This document shows positions 28,142 to 37,747 of a DNA stretch of 64,000 nt, piece after piece. The translations under genes and the position numbers were made by a program. The first letter of the stretch is position 1; every line of letters starts with the position of its first letter. The stretch is from Flavobacteriales bacterium. Its GTDB lineage: Bacteria > Bacteroidota > Bacteroidia > Flavobacteriales_F > PHOS-HE28. Below the pieces are notes generated by a model, which searched no databases, had not been told where the DNA came from, and saw nothing but the letters and a program-made list of their open reading frames with translations. The stretch lies in assembly GCA_016716605.1 (NCBI GenBank), contig JADJWA010000001.1, forward strand, positions 620,001-684,000, given 5' to 3'.

Positions 28142-29377
28142 CTACAATCCCAACAACACCTCCCCCGGATCCTTCCCGCCGAAGACCATCTTGTCCGGAT
28201 CCTCGATCATCTGCTTCACGGCCATCAGGTAGCTCACGCTCTCCTTGCCGTCGATGATGCGGTGATCGTAGCTGAGCGCCACGTACATGATGGGACGGAT
28301 GACGACCTGCCCATGCACGGCCACGGGACGCTCCACGATATTGTGCATGCCCAGGATGGCGCTCTGCGGCGGGTTGAGGATGGGTGTGCTGAGCATGCTG
28401 CCGAACACGCCGCCGTTGGTGATGGTGAAGGTGCCGCCGGTCATCTCCTCGATGCTGAGCTTGCCATCGCGCGCCTTCACGGCCAACGCCTTGATGCCCG
28501 CTTCGATCTCGGCGAGCGAGAGTTTCTCCGCGTTGCGCAGCACAGGCACCATGAGGCCCTTCGGAGAACTCACCGCGATGCCGATGTCGGCGTAGTCGTG
28601 CGTCACCAGCTCATCGCCATCGATCTGGCCATTCACCGCTGGGAACAAGCGCAGGGCCTCTGTCACAGCCTTGGTGAAGAAGCTCATGAAGCCGAGGTTC
28701 ACGCCGTGCGCCTCCTTGAACTTGTCTTTGTACTTGTCTCTCAGGGCCATCACCGCGCTCATGTCCACCTCGTTGAAGGTGGTGAGCATGGCGGTCTGGT
28801 TCTTCACGGCCACCAAGCGCTCGGCCACCTTCTTGCGCAGGGTGGTCATCTTCTGGCGGTTCTGGTTGCGAGATCCGCCCCAGCCGTTCAGCGCGATGGC
28901 ATCGGCCTTAACGCCGCCGGCCACGTATGCCGCCACATCGCTCTTGGTGATCCGGCCATTGGGACCGCTGCCCTTCACTTTTTCGATGCTCACACCCTTC
29001 TCATCGAGCATCGCTTTCGCGACGGGGGTCGCATGGGCCGAGGAAACAAGAGCGGGAGCAGGGGCAGGCGCAACGCTTGGTGCGGACTTCTTTGCCTCCT
29101 GCGCTTGCGCCTGCTCCTTGGGCTTCGCTTCTGGTTTCACGCTCGTATCGATCGTCACCACCACATCGCCCACCTTCACTTCGGCATCAGCGGCAGCGAG
29201 GAGCTTCACTTTCCCGGCCTCCTCGGCGATCACCTCCAGGGTGGCCTTGTCGCTGTCGATCTCGCCCAGCACCTGGTCCTTGTTCACCACATCGCCATCC
29301 TGCACGTTCCATCGCGCGATGCGCACTTCGCTGATGCTCTCTCCGGGGCTGGGGACTTTGATCTCGACGATGGCCAT
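28142..29377 (-). CDS. sucB: Dihydrolipoamide succinyltransferase, E2 of 2-oxoglutarate dehydrogenase
   Basis: The start is the ATG at 29377 ([14 protein letters not shown]); the frame upstream runs through an intergenic repeat. The 411-residue protein has a lipoyl domain with the acceptor lysine in DSDKATLEV, an Ala/Pro linker, an E3/E1-binding domain ([12 protein letters not shown]) and a catalytic acyltransferase domain ending with [12 protein letters not shown], whose His and Asp are catalytic. It transfers the succinyl group to CoA in the TCA cycle. It follows sucA on the same strand, separated by a palindromic repeat. Confidence 0.95.
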   Translation of the reverse strand: MAIVEIKVPSPGESISEVRIARWNVQDGDVVNKDQVLGEIDSDKATLEVIAEEAGKVKLLAAADAEVKVGDVVVTIDTSVKPEAKPKEQAQAQEAKKSAPSVAPAPAPALVSSAHATPVAKAMLDEKGVSIEKVKGSGPNGRITKSDVAAYVAGGVKADAIALNGWGGSRNQNRQKMTTLRKKVAERLVAVKNQTAMLTTFNEVDMSAVMALRDKYKDKFKEAHGVNLGFMSFFTKAVTEALRLFPAVNGQIDGDELVTHDYADIGIAVSSPKGLMVPVLRNAEKLSLAEIEAGIKALAVKARDGKLSIEEMTGGTFTITNGGVFGSMLSTPILNPPQSAILGMHNIVERPVAVHGQVVIRPIMYVALSYDHRIIDGKESVSYLMAVKQMIEDPDKMVFGGKDPGEVLLGL

Positions 29378-29399
29378 GGGGGTTCGTGGTTGAAGACCC

Positions 29400-29482
29400 A
29401 AGTCACAAGTCACAAGACTCAAGTGTCAAGGTTCGAGTGCTTGGTGGTGCTTGAGTCTTGTGTCTTGAGTCTTGTGTCTTGT
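29400..29482. repeat. Palindromic CACAAGACTCAAG repeat between sucA and sucB
   Basis: CACAAGACTCAAG at 29411-29423 and its exact reverse complement at 29450-29462 could form a 13-bp stem. The right arm is extended by a direct repeat of CTTGAGTCTTGTGT. The same 13-mer recurs at 60881 next to hemW. Confidence 0.7.
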
Positions 29483-32275
29483 TCAGGCTTTTGCTTTCGC
29501 AGTTGCGGCCTTCTTCTGCTTTGAAGCGATCGGCGCGAACGCCTTCTCGATGATTTCGGCCTGCTGTTTCGCGCTGCGCTTGCTGCTGCCGGTGGCGGGG
29601 GCTCCGCTGGCGGGCCTGGCGATCACCTCCCAACTGATTTCGGGGAAGTGCATGACGATGTGGCTCCACGCGCCCATGTTCTTCGGCTCCTCTTGCACCC
29701 AGAGGAAGCGCTCCGCCTTCGCGTACTTCTTGATCACTGCGCGCATCTGGTCGGCAGGCAGCGGATGCAGCTGCTCAATGCGCACGAGCGCGGTGTCGGC
29801 GATGGCCTTCTCCTCGCGATGGGCGGCCAGCTCGTAGTGGATCTTGCCCTGCGTGAAGACCACCGTGCGCACCTGCTTGGCTTCGGCTGCGGCGTCGTCG
29901 ATCAGTTCCTGGAAAGCCCCCTTCGCGAGATCCTCCAGCTTGCTCACGCACTTGGGGTGGCGCAAGAGGCTCTTGGGGCTGAAGACCACCAATGGCTTGC
30001 GGAACTCCCACTTCAACTGGCGGCGCAGCGCATGGAAGAAGTTGGCGGGCGTGGTGCAGTTCACCACCACCATGTTCTCATCGGCGCAACTCTGGAGGAA
30101 GCGCTCCATGCGCGCGCTGCTGTGCTCGGCGCCCTGACCTTCATAGCCGTGCGGCAGCAGGAGCACCACGCCATTCTGGGTGCCCCACTTCTCCTCCGCG
30201 CAGCAGAGGTACTGATCCAGCACGATCTGCGCGCCGTTCACGAAATCACCGAATTGCGCTTCCCAGATGGTGAGCGAGTTGGGCCTTGCCAGCGCATAAC
30301 CGAACTCGAAGCCCAGCACGGCGTACTCGCTCAGCAGCGAGTTGTAGATCTGCAGGAGCGCCTGCCCTTCGCGGATGTGCTTCAGGTGGATGTACTCCTC
30401 CTCGCTGTCCTCCACCTTCACCACGGCGTGGCGGTGGCTGAAGGTGCCGCGCTCCACATCCTGGCCGGTCATGCGAACCGGATGGCCCTCGAGCAGCAGC
30501 GATCCATAGGCGAGCAGCTCACCCATGCTCCAATCGATCACCCCCGCTTCCATCATCCTCTTGCGGTCGCCGAGTATCTTCTCCAGCTTGCTGAAGAACT
30601 TCTTGCCGTCAGGATGCAGCGCGCTCAGCTTTTCACCGATGAGCTGCAAGGCCTCCATGGGCACCCCGGTCTCCGGCGAGCGCAGGAAATCCTTCGGGCC
30701 TGCGGTCTTGAAGCCCTTCCAGCGCTCCTCGAGGAAGTTGGTGATCCTGCCCACGCGCACCTGCTTGGCTTCATCGAGCCGAGCGTTAAGCATGGCCATG
30801 AAGGATGACTCCATCTCGGCGGCCAGCTCTTCGGCTTCATGCACGCCGCTGCTCTTGAGCTTGTCGATGTAGATCTTCCGTGGATCGGGGTGCGCCTGGA
30901 TCCTCTTGTAGAGCAACGGCTGGGTGAACTTGGGCTCATCGCCCTCGTTATGACCGTGCTTGCGGTAGCAGAGGATATCAACCCAGATGTCGGTGCCGTA
31001 CTTCTGGCGGTAGTCCATCGCCAGCTTCATGGTATAGGCCACGGCCTCGGCATCGTCGCCGTTCACGTGGAAGACCGGGCACTGCGTCACCTTGGCCACA
31101 TCGGTGCAATAGGTGCTGGTGCGCGCATCGATGTAGTTGGTGGTGAAGCCCACCTGGTTATTCACCACGATGTGGATGGTGCCGCCGACCTCATAGGCCT
31201 TGAGGCCGGCCATCTGCGCCACTTCGTACACCACGCCCTGGCCGGCCACGGCGGCATCGCCGTGTATGATGATCGGCGCGGTGATGCCCTTGGCGAAGTT
31301 GTCGTCGTGCTCGATGATGGCGCGCGAGATGCCCTGCATGATGGGGCCCACCGTCTCCAGATGGCTGGGGTTCGGGGCGAGCGTCAGCCGAACTTCCTTG
31401 CCGGTGTTGGTCCTCAGCACGCTGCTGTAGCCCATGTGGTACTTCACGTCGCCCTCCACCAGCTCATCGTCGTAGTCCTTGCCCTCGAATTCGGAGAAGA
31501 TCTGGTCGTAGCTCTTGCGCAGGGTGTTGGCCAGCACGTTGAGGCGGCCGCGGTGCGCCATGCCGATCACGTACTCGGTGATGCCCAGCTCGGCGCCGTG
31601 CTCGATCACGGTGTCGAGCGCGGGGATCAGCGCCTCGGCGCCTTCGATGCTGAAGCGCTTCTGCCCGATGAACTTCTTGCCGAGGAAGCGCTCGAAGACA
31701 ACGGCCTCATTGAGCTTCTCAAGGATCTCCTTCTTCTGATCGATGGTGAATTCGGGCGTGTTGCGGACGCTCTCCATGCGTTGCTGCAGCCACTTCACCT
31801 TCTCCGGGTTGCGGATGAACTTGAACTCCGCGCCCACGCTCTGGCAATAGGTCTGCTTGAGCAGGTCGATGATGTCGCGGAGCCTGGCTGGCCCGATGCC
31901 CACCTCGTTGCCTGCGCTGAAGACCGTGTCGAGGTCAGCGGAAGTCAGCCCGAAGTGCTCAATGTCGAGCGTGGGCGAATACGTGCGGCGGTCACGGACC
32001 GGATTGGTATCGGTGAAGAGATGACCCCGCTGCCGATAGCCGTTGACGAGCTCGATGACGCGGAACTCCTTCTCGAAGCGGTCGTTTCCGCCCGGAGCCG
32101 GAGCTGCGGGGGCCCCTGATTCGATGCTGCCGCCCTCCAAGGCGCGGGCGAACTCGAATCCCTCGAAGAAGCGGGCCCAACCGGTCTCCACGCTGGCAGG
32201 GTCCTTCAGGTATTGCTGGTACAAGTCGTCGAGCCAGGCGCTATCGACGTTGCTCAGGTAGGAAAGCTTGTCCAT
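29483..32275 (-). CDS. sucA: 2-oxoglutarate dehydrogenase E1 component
   Basis: The start is the ATG at 32275 (MDKLSYLSNVDSAWLDD). The 930-residue length is typical for the family. The N-terminal segment DLYQQYLKDPASV is the E2-binding region. The thiamine diphosphate-binding region holds GDAAVAGQGVVYE, and AHRGRLNVLANTL is the conserved substrate-channel segment. It decarboxylates 2-oxoglutarate and transfers the succinyl group to the lipoyl arm of SucB, encoded next downstream. The C-terminus is a basic Lys/Ala-rich tail. Confidence 0.96.
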   Translation of the reverse strand: MDKLSYLSNVDSAWLDDLYQQYLKDPASVETGWARFFEGFEFARALEGGSIESGAPAAPAPGGNDRFEKEFRVIELVNGYRQRGHLFTDTNPVRDRRTYSPTLDIEHFGLTSADLDTVFSAGNEVGIGPARLRDIIDLLKQTYCQSVGAEFKFIRNPEKVKWLQQRMESVRNTPEFTIDQKKEILEKLNEAVVFERFLGKKFIGQKRFSIEGAEALIPALDTVIEHGAELGITEYVIGMAHRGRLNVLANTLRKSYDQIFSEFEGKDYDDELVEGDVKYHMGYSSVLRTNTGKEVRLTLAPNPSHLETVGPIMQGISRAIIEHDDNFAKGITAPIIIHGDAAVAGQGVVYEVAQMAGLKAYEVGGTIHIVVNNQVGFTTNYIDARTSTYCTDVAKVTQCPVFHVNGDDAEAVAYTMKLAMDYRQKYGTDIWVDILCYRKHGHNEGDEPKFTQPLLYKRIQAHPDPRKIYIDKLKSSGVHEAEELAAEMESSFMAMLNARLDEAKQVRVGRITNFLEERWKGFKTAGPKDFLRSPETGVPMEALQLIGEKLSALHPDGKKFFSKLEKILGDRKRMMEAGVIDWSMGELLAYGSLLLEGHPVRMTGQDVERGTFSHRHAVVKVEDSEEEYIHLKHIREGQALLQIYNSLLSEYAVLGFEFGYALARPNSLTIWEAQFGDFVNGAQIVLDQYLCCAEEKWGTQNGVVLLLPHGYEGQGAEHSSARMERFLQSCADENMVVVNCTTPANFFHALRRQLKWEFRKPLVVFSPKSLLRHPKCVSKLEDLAKGAFQELIDDAAAEAKQVRTVVFTQGKIHYELAAHREEKAIADTALVRIEQLHPLPADQMRAVIKKYAKAERFLWVQEEPKNMGAWSHIVMHFPEISWEVIARPASGAPATGSSKRSAKQQAEIIEKAFAPIASKQKKAATAKAKA

Positions 32276-32384
32276 CCGGCGGCGAAGGTAGAATGGCGGT
32301 TGAAGGTTGTTCCCTCGCTCCGCCTGGAATGACCGGTTGTTGTCAACAGCGTGCAAGCCTTTGCGGAACCCGGGCTGGTCTGAG

Positions 32385-32762
32385 CTAATACCGCCCTGCG
32401 TGCCGCAGCCTCGAGAGCACCTTCAGCAGGGCCCGTTGCACGATGATGCCGGCCAATTCATGCAGCCCGCCGCGGTCCATGGCGGCATTCACCTGACGCT
32501 CGGAGAGGTCAATGCGGTTGATAGCGCGGGAGAAGGAAGATGGGCTCAATCGCTGCCAATTCCCCAGCGCGGTGAGCACCTGCGCGCGCAAGAGCTCGAA
32601 GGCCTCTTCGCCAACCGGCGGATCCGGCAGCTCCACGGCATCGAGCGCAAGGTCCTTGCGGAGCTGCGCAACGGTTGAGCTGAGCACTTCGGCGCGATCG
32701 AGCCAGAGGCGCAGGCCGTCCTCCTCCCCTTTCGACAGCGATGTGTTGGCCTCCTCGCCCAT
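32385..32762 (-). CDS. Hypothetical cytoplasmic protein
   Basis: This 125-residue protein begins MGEEANTSLSKGEEDG and is predicted to be mostly alpha-helical and soluble, with a basic C-terminal helix (RALLKVLSRLRHAGRY). It is divergent from the exported protein gene at 32823 and lies upstream of sucA on the same strand, 109 bases away. No family was recognised. Codon use looks like that of its neighbours. Confidence 0.6.
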   Translation of the reverse strand: MGEEANTSLSKGEEDGLRLWLDRAEVLSSTVAQLRKDLALDAVELPDPPVGEEAFELLRAQVLTALGNWQRLSPSSFSRAINRIDLSERQVNAAMDRGGLHELAGIIVQRALLKVLSRLRHAGRY

Positions 32763-32822
32763 GCCGGCAAAGGTCCGTGCATGGCGGCACTACTTTCGCC
32801 CGGCGCAGAAAAAACAGAACGC

Positions 32823-33695
32823 ATGCACCTCCGATCGATCATCGTCACGCTCCTCGCCGCACCACTCATCGCCTTCCCGCAGTATGGCAGCTTCGACGCC
32901 TCCGTGGTGAAGGCCGCGAAGGCGCTTCCGCTGGTCGTGGTGCTCGACGCCGGCGACTCGCCGTACAACCGCACCGTGATGGACGCGGTTAAGGCCGATT
33001 GGAAATTCAATGCAGCCGTGGATTTCATCACCGTAGCCGATCTGGGCATGCAGCCCATCAGCGCCGACAAGCTCTACCTGATGAAGACGCGGCGCGTGGA
33101 CCCGGTGAAGTTCGAGGGCACCTTCATCGCCGTGGTGAAGGGATGGAAGCAGAAGAAGGGCGATGTGCTTCAGCAGACCGACAACTGCTTCACGAGCATC
33201 GGCGCCGAGCAGGAGCTCGCTTCGGTCCTGATCGACCCCAAGGCCATTGCCGATGGGAAGGCCGCCGCGATGATCACCTTGTATGTGAAGCACTTGCAGG
33301 ATTACCTCAAGCAAGTGGAGGCCGGCCGGATCACTGACAAGACCACCGCCGACCGCCTTTATGCCGGGCGCACGCGCCTGGTCCGCGAAACGGAACTGGT
33401 GTTCAGCAAGGACCACCTGGACAAGAGCCTGCCGGGCGCCGATGCCATCAAGGCACAGTACACCTCGCCCTTCAGCATCGGCGATCCGATTGCGGCCGTT
33501 GAAGCCCAGGATCGCACCAGGGCCGTGAGCGACGCCGTGATCACCGCGGGCGACCACAAGAACAAGCACTGCTTCAAGCGCGTGTTCAATGCCGGTACCG
33601 GCGAGCTCCTGTACCTGCGCGACGATGCGGCCATCTTCGGCAAGAAGGAAGGCTTCATCGAAGAGGACCTGAAGGCGATCGAGCGGGCGCGCTAG
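32823..33695 (+). CDS. Exported hypothetical protein
   Basis: The start is the ATG at 32823 (MHLRSIIVTLLAAPLIAFPQ), which encodes a signal peptide; the first 14 codons of the longer frame are not signal-like. The 290-residue protein has an N-terminal segment (KALPLVVVLDAGDSPYNRTVMD) that resembles a thioredoxin-like or DUF4476-like beginning, but no CxxC is present. The middle is helical and rich in Lys and Asp. No family can be named with confidence. Confidence 0.65.
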   Translation: MHLRSIIVTLLAAPLIAFPQYGSFDASVVKAAKALPLVVVLDAGDSPYNRTVMDAVKADWKFNAAVDFITVADLGMQPISADKLYLMKTRRVDPVKFEGTFIAVVKGWKQKKGDVLQQTDNCFTSIGAEQELASVLIDPKAIADGKAAAMITLYVKHLQDYLKQVEAGRITDKTTADRLYAGRTRLVRETELVFSKDHLDKSLPGADAIKAQYTSPFSIGDPIAAVEAQDRTRAVSDAVITAGDHKNKHCFKRVFNAGTGELLYLRDDAAIFGKKEGFIEEDLKAIERAR

Positions 33696-33752
33696 GCGTC
33701 GCGCTCAGGGTTGCGCCCAGCACCTGTTACCGATCCAGGCCGAGCCTTGGGG

Positions 33753-33782
33753 TTGGAAGTGCGCCATGCTTTTCTACATTGG
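33753..33782 (+). promoter_or_regulatory. Candidate Bacteroidota-type promoter for the T9SS cargo gene at 33804
   Basis: TTG at 33753-33755 and TACATTGG at 33775-33782 are spaced by 19 bases and fit TTG / TAnnTTTG with one mismatch. The ATG at 33804 lies about 21 bases beyond. Confidence 0.35.
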
Positions 33783-33803
33783 CGATCCTTAAAACCTGGG
33801 CAC

Positions 33804-35852
33804 ATGCGCATCCTTACCCTTTCCCTTCTCCTTTGGGCCCTGCCGGCCCTAGCCGAGCACCTGCCCGGCGGCAACATCTCCGTGCGCTGCATCAGCGGAA
33901 ACCAGCACGAGATCACCCTGAAGCTCTGGCGCGAATGCACCGGGGTGCCCATGATCGACCAATCCGTCGGTTTCGTCAGCTCCTGCGGCGTCACCTTCGA
34001 GCTTGATAACATCCCGTTGATCTCCGTAGCCAACGTGTCGCCGGTATGCGAGAGCCAGGCCGATCAGACCACCTGCAATGGCGGCGCCCTCATCGGCATC
34101 GAGGAGTACACCTACCGCACCACCGTCTTCCTCAGCCCATGCAATTTCTGGCGCATCTACTGGAGCACCTGCTGCCGCTTCCCGGCGCTGAACGTGCAGG
34201 GCTCGCAGGGCATCTACATCGAAGCGCTGGTGAACAACCAGGGCGGCAATTGCATCGACTACCCGACCTTCAGCGACGATGTTCCGCCGCTGGTGTGCGT
34301 GAACCAGCCGGTGAGCTACGACCCCGGCGTGGTCTTCACGCAAGGACAGGACCTGCGCTTCCGCCTGATCGAAGCGCGCCGCCTGCTCAATGCCGATCCG
34401 CTGAACCTCGACATCCAATCCGTAGGCTACCAATCGCCGTTCACCGGCCCAGAACCGTACACCGGCCTCGCAATCGACAGCCTTACCGGCCAGATCTCCT
34501 TCACACCGCTGGGACAGGGCTACATCGTGTGCGTGATCGCCATTGAAGTGCGTGACGCCAATGGCACCTGGCGCGGCACCATCATGCGCGACTTCCCCTT
34601 CATTGCCCAGGCGTGCGATAACAACGTGCCCGATGCGGCCAGCGGCGTCGCGGAGAACATCGATGGGGCGCTGGCCGCAACAGGGCCATACGCCCTCAAC
34701 GCCTGCGGGACCGGCTGCTTCAGCGTGGCCATCTCCGATGCCGATGCCGTGCAGACCGTGAGCCTCGAAAGCAACTTCGGCATTCCGGGCGGGGGCATTG
34801 AACTGTTGCCGGGGAATCCCGCATCGGCCACGATCTGCCTCGATGGCTCGGCTCCTTCCGGGACCTACCTGTTCACCATCACCGCTTCCGATGATGCATG
34901 CCCGGTGGTCGGCACACAGGTTTTCACCTACGCCATTACGGTGCTCGCCAACGCTGGCGCGGGCGCCGACGCCACCGTTCCGCTCTGCCCCGGAGAGACC
35001 ATCGACCTGAATGATTTCCTCACGGGCGAACTTGGCGGCTCCTGGAGCGATGGCCCCTTGGTGAGCGCATTGGGCACCTACACCTACATGGTTCAAGGCG
35101 CGTGTGGCGAGGACAGCGCCGTGATTGATGTGGTGGCGGGCACGGCACCCGACGCTGGCACGGATGCGACCGTGGAGATCTGCGCGGACGGCGAGGTGGA
35201 CCTCTCCGTTTACGTGACCGGTGTGAGTGGCGGAGTCTGGAGCAACGGCCCGGAGGTGAACGCACCCGGTGAGTACACCTATACCGTGAGCAACGCCTGC
35301 GGCAGCGATGAGGCCGTATTCACCGTGAACGAATTGCCGGATCCCGAAGCCGGTGAATCGACCTCCATCCTTGTTTGCACCCAGCAGGATGCATTCAACC
35401 TGCTCGATTCGCTGATCGGAACGCCCGACCCCGGCGGCGCGTGGTTCTTTGAGGACGAACCGGCCTCCAGCACATTCGACCCCACCATGAATTCCGAAGG
35501 CGATTACTGTTACGTGGTGGCTCATCCGCAGTGCGGCGCCGACACGGCGTGCGTGCGCGTGAACTTCGTGGATCCGAGCGACCCCTATTGCCTCACCCTT
35601 GGGGTTGCCGAATCCAGGCAGCGCGCATCCCTGCATCCTAATCCGAGCGAAGGCCTGCTTTATATCCGGGTTGACCGCGCATCAAGGGCGGAAGCGATCG
35701 AGGCCTCGGGGCGGTCGGTATGGAGCGTGCAGCTGGGAGCTGGGTTCAGCACGGTCACCTTGCCGGCGCACTTGGCCAATGGCACCTATGCGCTGAAGCT
35801 CTGGCACGCTGACGGATCGATACACGTGCAGCGATTCGAGCTGCTCCGTTGA
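33804..35852 (+). CDS. T9SS-sorted surface protein with gliding-associated-type N-terminal domain
   Basis: The start is the ATG at 33804, with signal peptide MRILTLSLLLWALPALA. The 682-residue protein begins with the domain seen at the start of many large Bacteroidota gliding/adhesin proteins (GGNISVRCISGNQHEITLKL and WRECTG, with paired cysteines). It is followed by Ig-like segments and two similar repeats of about 75 residues (GADATVPLCPGETIDL, GTDATVEICADGEVDL). The last 75 residues are a T9SS type A sorting domain (LHPNPSEGLLYI). It is likely a surface protein. A strong hairpin follows its stop. Confidence 0.85.
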   Translation: MRILTLSLLLWALPALAEHLPGGNISVRCISGNQHEITLKLWRECTGVPMIDQSVGFVSSCGVTFELDNIPLISVANVSPVCESQADQTTCNGGALIGIEEYTYRTTVFLSPCNFWRIYWSTCCRFPALNVQGSQGIYIEALVNNQGGNCIDYPTFSDDVPPLVCVNQPVSYDPGVVFTQGQDLRFRLIEARRLLNADPLNLDIQSVGYQSPFTGPEPYTGLAIDSLTGQISFTPLGQGYIVCVIAIEVRDANGTWRGTIMRDFPFIAQACDNNVPDAASGVAENIDGALAATGPYALNACGTGCFSVAISDADAVQTVSLESNFGIPGGGIELLPGNPASATICLDGSAPSGTYLFTITASDDACPVVGTQVFTYAITVLANAGAGADATVPLCPGETIDLNDFLTGELGGSWSDGPLVSALGTYTYMVQGACGEDSAVIDVVAGTAPDAGTDATVEICADGEVDLSVYVTGVSGGVWSNGPEVNAPGEYTYTVSNACGSDEAVFTVNELPDPEAGESTSILVCTQQDAFNLLDSLIGTPDPGGAWFFEDEPASSTFDPTMNSEGDYCYVVAHPQCGADTACVRVNFVDPSDPYCLTLGVAESRQRASLHPNPSEGLLYIRVDRASRAEAIEASGRSVWSVQLGAGFSTVTLPAHLANGTYALKLWHADGSIHVQRFELLR

Positions 35853-35870
35853 TCGGATCGAACGAATTGT

Positions 35871-35900
35871 CAACGGGCGCCGATCCTTCGGCGCCCGTTG
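35871..35900 (+). terminator. Rho-independent-like terminator
   Basis: A 12-bp perfect stem CAACGGGCGCCG / CGGCGCCCGTTG with a 6-base loop lies 18 bases after the stop of the T9SS cargo gene and is followed by TTGTTT. Confidence 0.8.
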
Positions 35901-35913
35901 TTGTTTAGCGGCC

Positions 35914-36804
35914 ATGGCCATCGTGCTCATCACCGGCGGAAGCGGCCTGATCGGAAGGAGGCTCACCCGGGCCCTCATCAGCCAAGGCCACGAGGTGCGC
36001 TGGCTCAGCCGCCGTGCCGGAGCACGCGACGGCGTGCGCGCATTCGCATGGGATGTGGGGCAGGGCCGTATCGATCCGGAAGCGCTGCGCGGTACCGACC
36101 GCATCGTTCACTTGGCCGGTGCCAGCATCGCGGACAAGCGTTGGACGAAGGCGCGCGTTGCCGACCTGGTCGCCAGCCGTGCCGATTCCGCTCGCTTGCT
36201 GCTGCGCGCCGCGCGCGAGAACGGATGCGCGCCCGAGTGCTTCGTGAGCGCATCGGGCTCGGGCTATTATGGCGCGGTCACGCGCGATGAGCCGTTCACC
36301 GAGAACGATCCGCCGGGCACCGATACCATTGCGCGGATCACGGTGGAATGGGAGCGCGCCGTGGATGAATGGGGCGCGCTAAGCCGCGTGGTGAAGTTGC
36401 GCACGCCCGTGGTGCTGGCCCGTGAAGGCGGCGCTTTGCCGAAACTGGCCATGCCCGTGCGTTGGGGCTTGGCCGCATCGCTGGGCAGCGGGAGGCAATG
36501 GATGCCCTGGGTCCATATTGAGGACCTCGTTCAAGCCTACCTGCGCGCCTTGCAGGATGATCGGATGCGGGGCGCGTACAACATCGTCGGCGGCAATGCC
36601 ACGAATGCCGGGTTCATGCGAAGCATTGCGCGCGCGTTGGGTAGGCCGATGTTCCTGCCAGCTGTGCCGGGCTTTGCGCTCAGAGCCGTCCTGGGCGAGA
36701 TGGCGGGCCTTCTCACCGAAGGGTCGCCCTTGGGCACTGAGCGGCCGCTTCAGCCGAGCCCGCGCTATGCCTCCCTAGAGGCAGCGCTTCGCGACCTGCT
36801 CTGA
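35914..36804 (+). CDS. TIGR01777-family NAD(P)-dependent epimerase
   Basis: This 296-residue protein of the extended SDR fold has the Rossmann motif GGSGLIG at residues 8-14, the family segments HLAGASIADKRW and SASGSGYYG, and a C-terminal domain with RPLQPSPRY. These identify the TIGR01777 (YfcH/SulA-like) family. A substrate is not established for most members. It is separated from the preceding gene by a terminator and is probably transcribed alone. Confidence 0.92.
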   Translation: MAIVLITGGSGLIGRRLTRALISQGHEVRWLSRRAGARDGVRAFAWDVGQGRIDPEALRGTDRIVHLAGASIADKRWTKARVADLVASRADSARLLLRAARENGCAPECFVSASGSGYYGAVTRDEPFTENDPPGTDTIARITVEWERAVDEWGALSRVVKLRTPVVLAREGGALPKLAMPVRWGLAASLGSGRQWMPWVHIEDLVQAYLRALQDDRMRGAYNIVGGNATNAGFMRSIARALGRPMFLPAVPGFALRAVLGEMAGLLTEGSPLGTERPLQPSPRYASLEAALRDLL

Positions 36805-36924
36805 ATCGCTCCTTGGCCGGGCTGCCGACGCCATGCCACCCGGCGCCATGCACGGGGCGTCTTCGGAATCCGTCTTTCATGCGGTCGCTTCGGCCACGGC
36901 GAATCCTAGTTGCACCACCCGGTC

Positions 36925-36938
36925 GAAAATGACCCCCC
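36925..36938 (+). promoter_or_regulatory. G-tract motif upstream of the two-component operon
   Basis: GAAAATGACCCCCC, reading toward the gene, ends 56 bases before the ATG of the kinase-like gene. It sits within a GGTC-N6-GACC inverted repeat starting at 36921. The same oriented motif occurs upstream of 39199 and, in two copies, upstream of 49988. It is a candidate operator for the response regulators encoded next to it (inference). Confidence 0.5.
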
Positions 36939-36994
36939 TTCGGATTTCATGATCACCAGCGGCTTTCCCACTTTGCGCCCCACGCCGGTGCAAC

Positions 36995-37747
36995 ATGATC
37001 GCTGTGATCGCCTTGCAGTCGTACACGTGGCTCTCGATCGCGGCCAGTGCGATTCTCTTGCTGGTGATCGGGCTGACCGCAGCGCTTTGGAGCACCCGCC
37101 AGGCCTTGGCCGACGCCCAACTTGAAATGAACCGGGCAATCGCCCTGTCCGAAGCCCAAGGCGCGATTGCCAGCCAGAACATGCGAGCAGCGGCGAAGGC
37201 CCTGCACGAGATCGTAGGCCAGTCCCTCAGTTTGGCCCAGCTGATGGCGCGCAGCGCTTATGCCATGAACCCGGATCCACGGATCAAATCCTGCGAAGAA
37301 TCCCTTGACCACGCCATTCCCGAGCTTCAGCTCACTGTGCGCGCGCTGCGCAGCGGCCTGGGCCATGAGATGACGCTCGGAGAGGTCCTCGCGCTTGACG
37401 CCGACCGGCTTGTTCGCTTAGAGCGCGTGCAGGCCTCAATGAAGGAGATCGGCCTCCCGCCCACCTTATCCGCCGATGAGCGCGTGGTGCTCTATCACTG
37501 CTGCCAGAGCCTGATGGGCATGGCACTGCATCGACCGGGCGCGGAGAAGCTGACCATCACCCTGGATGCGAGCGGCCCTCTCCGGCTCAGCTTCCACCTC
37601 GGTGGAACAGGCCCCGAACCAGGATCGCACCACGAACCAGCCTTGCTCGACACGCTGAACAAACGATGCAACCTGTTCGGCTACACGGTACTCCCCGACC
37701 CCGACGATCAGCAGAGCGGCTGGATGATCCGCGCACTTGAAACATGA
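36995..37747 (+). CDS. Degenerate NarL/LiaS-type sensor kinase
   Basis: This 250-residue protein has one N-terminal TM helix (LSIAASAILLLVIGLTAAL) and a coiled segment, then a HisKA_3-like dimerisation helix with candidate phospho-acceptor His71 (ALHEIVGQSLSLAQ). The ATPase domain is recognisable (LYHCCQSLMGMALHRPGAEK aligns with the usual QEALxNAxKHA box). However, the Asn that binds Mg-ATP is Gly and the glycine boxes are absent. It may be a pseudokinase, an acceptor of phosphate from another kinase, or a phosphatase. Its stop overlaps the response regulator start by ATGA (37744-37747). Confidence 0.72.
   Translation: MIAVIALQSYTWLSIAASAILLLVIGLTAALWSTRQALADAQLEMNRAIALSEAQGAIASQNMRAAAKALHEIVGQSLSLAQLMARSAYAMNPDPRIKSCEESLDHAIPELQLTVRALRSGLGHEMTLGEVLALDADRLVRLERVQASMKEIGLPPTLSADERVVLYHCCQSLMGMALHRPGAEKLTITLDASGPLRLSFHLGGTGPEPGSHHEPALLDTLNKRCNLFGYTVLPDPDDQQSGWMIRALET

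Noticed and set aside
29400..29482. Possible CRISPR-like repeat unit.
   Set aside because: There are only inverted and overlapping short repeats, with no regular spacers and no cas genes.
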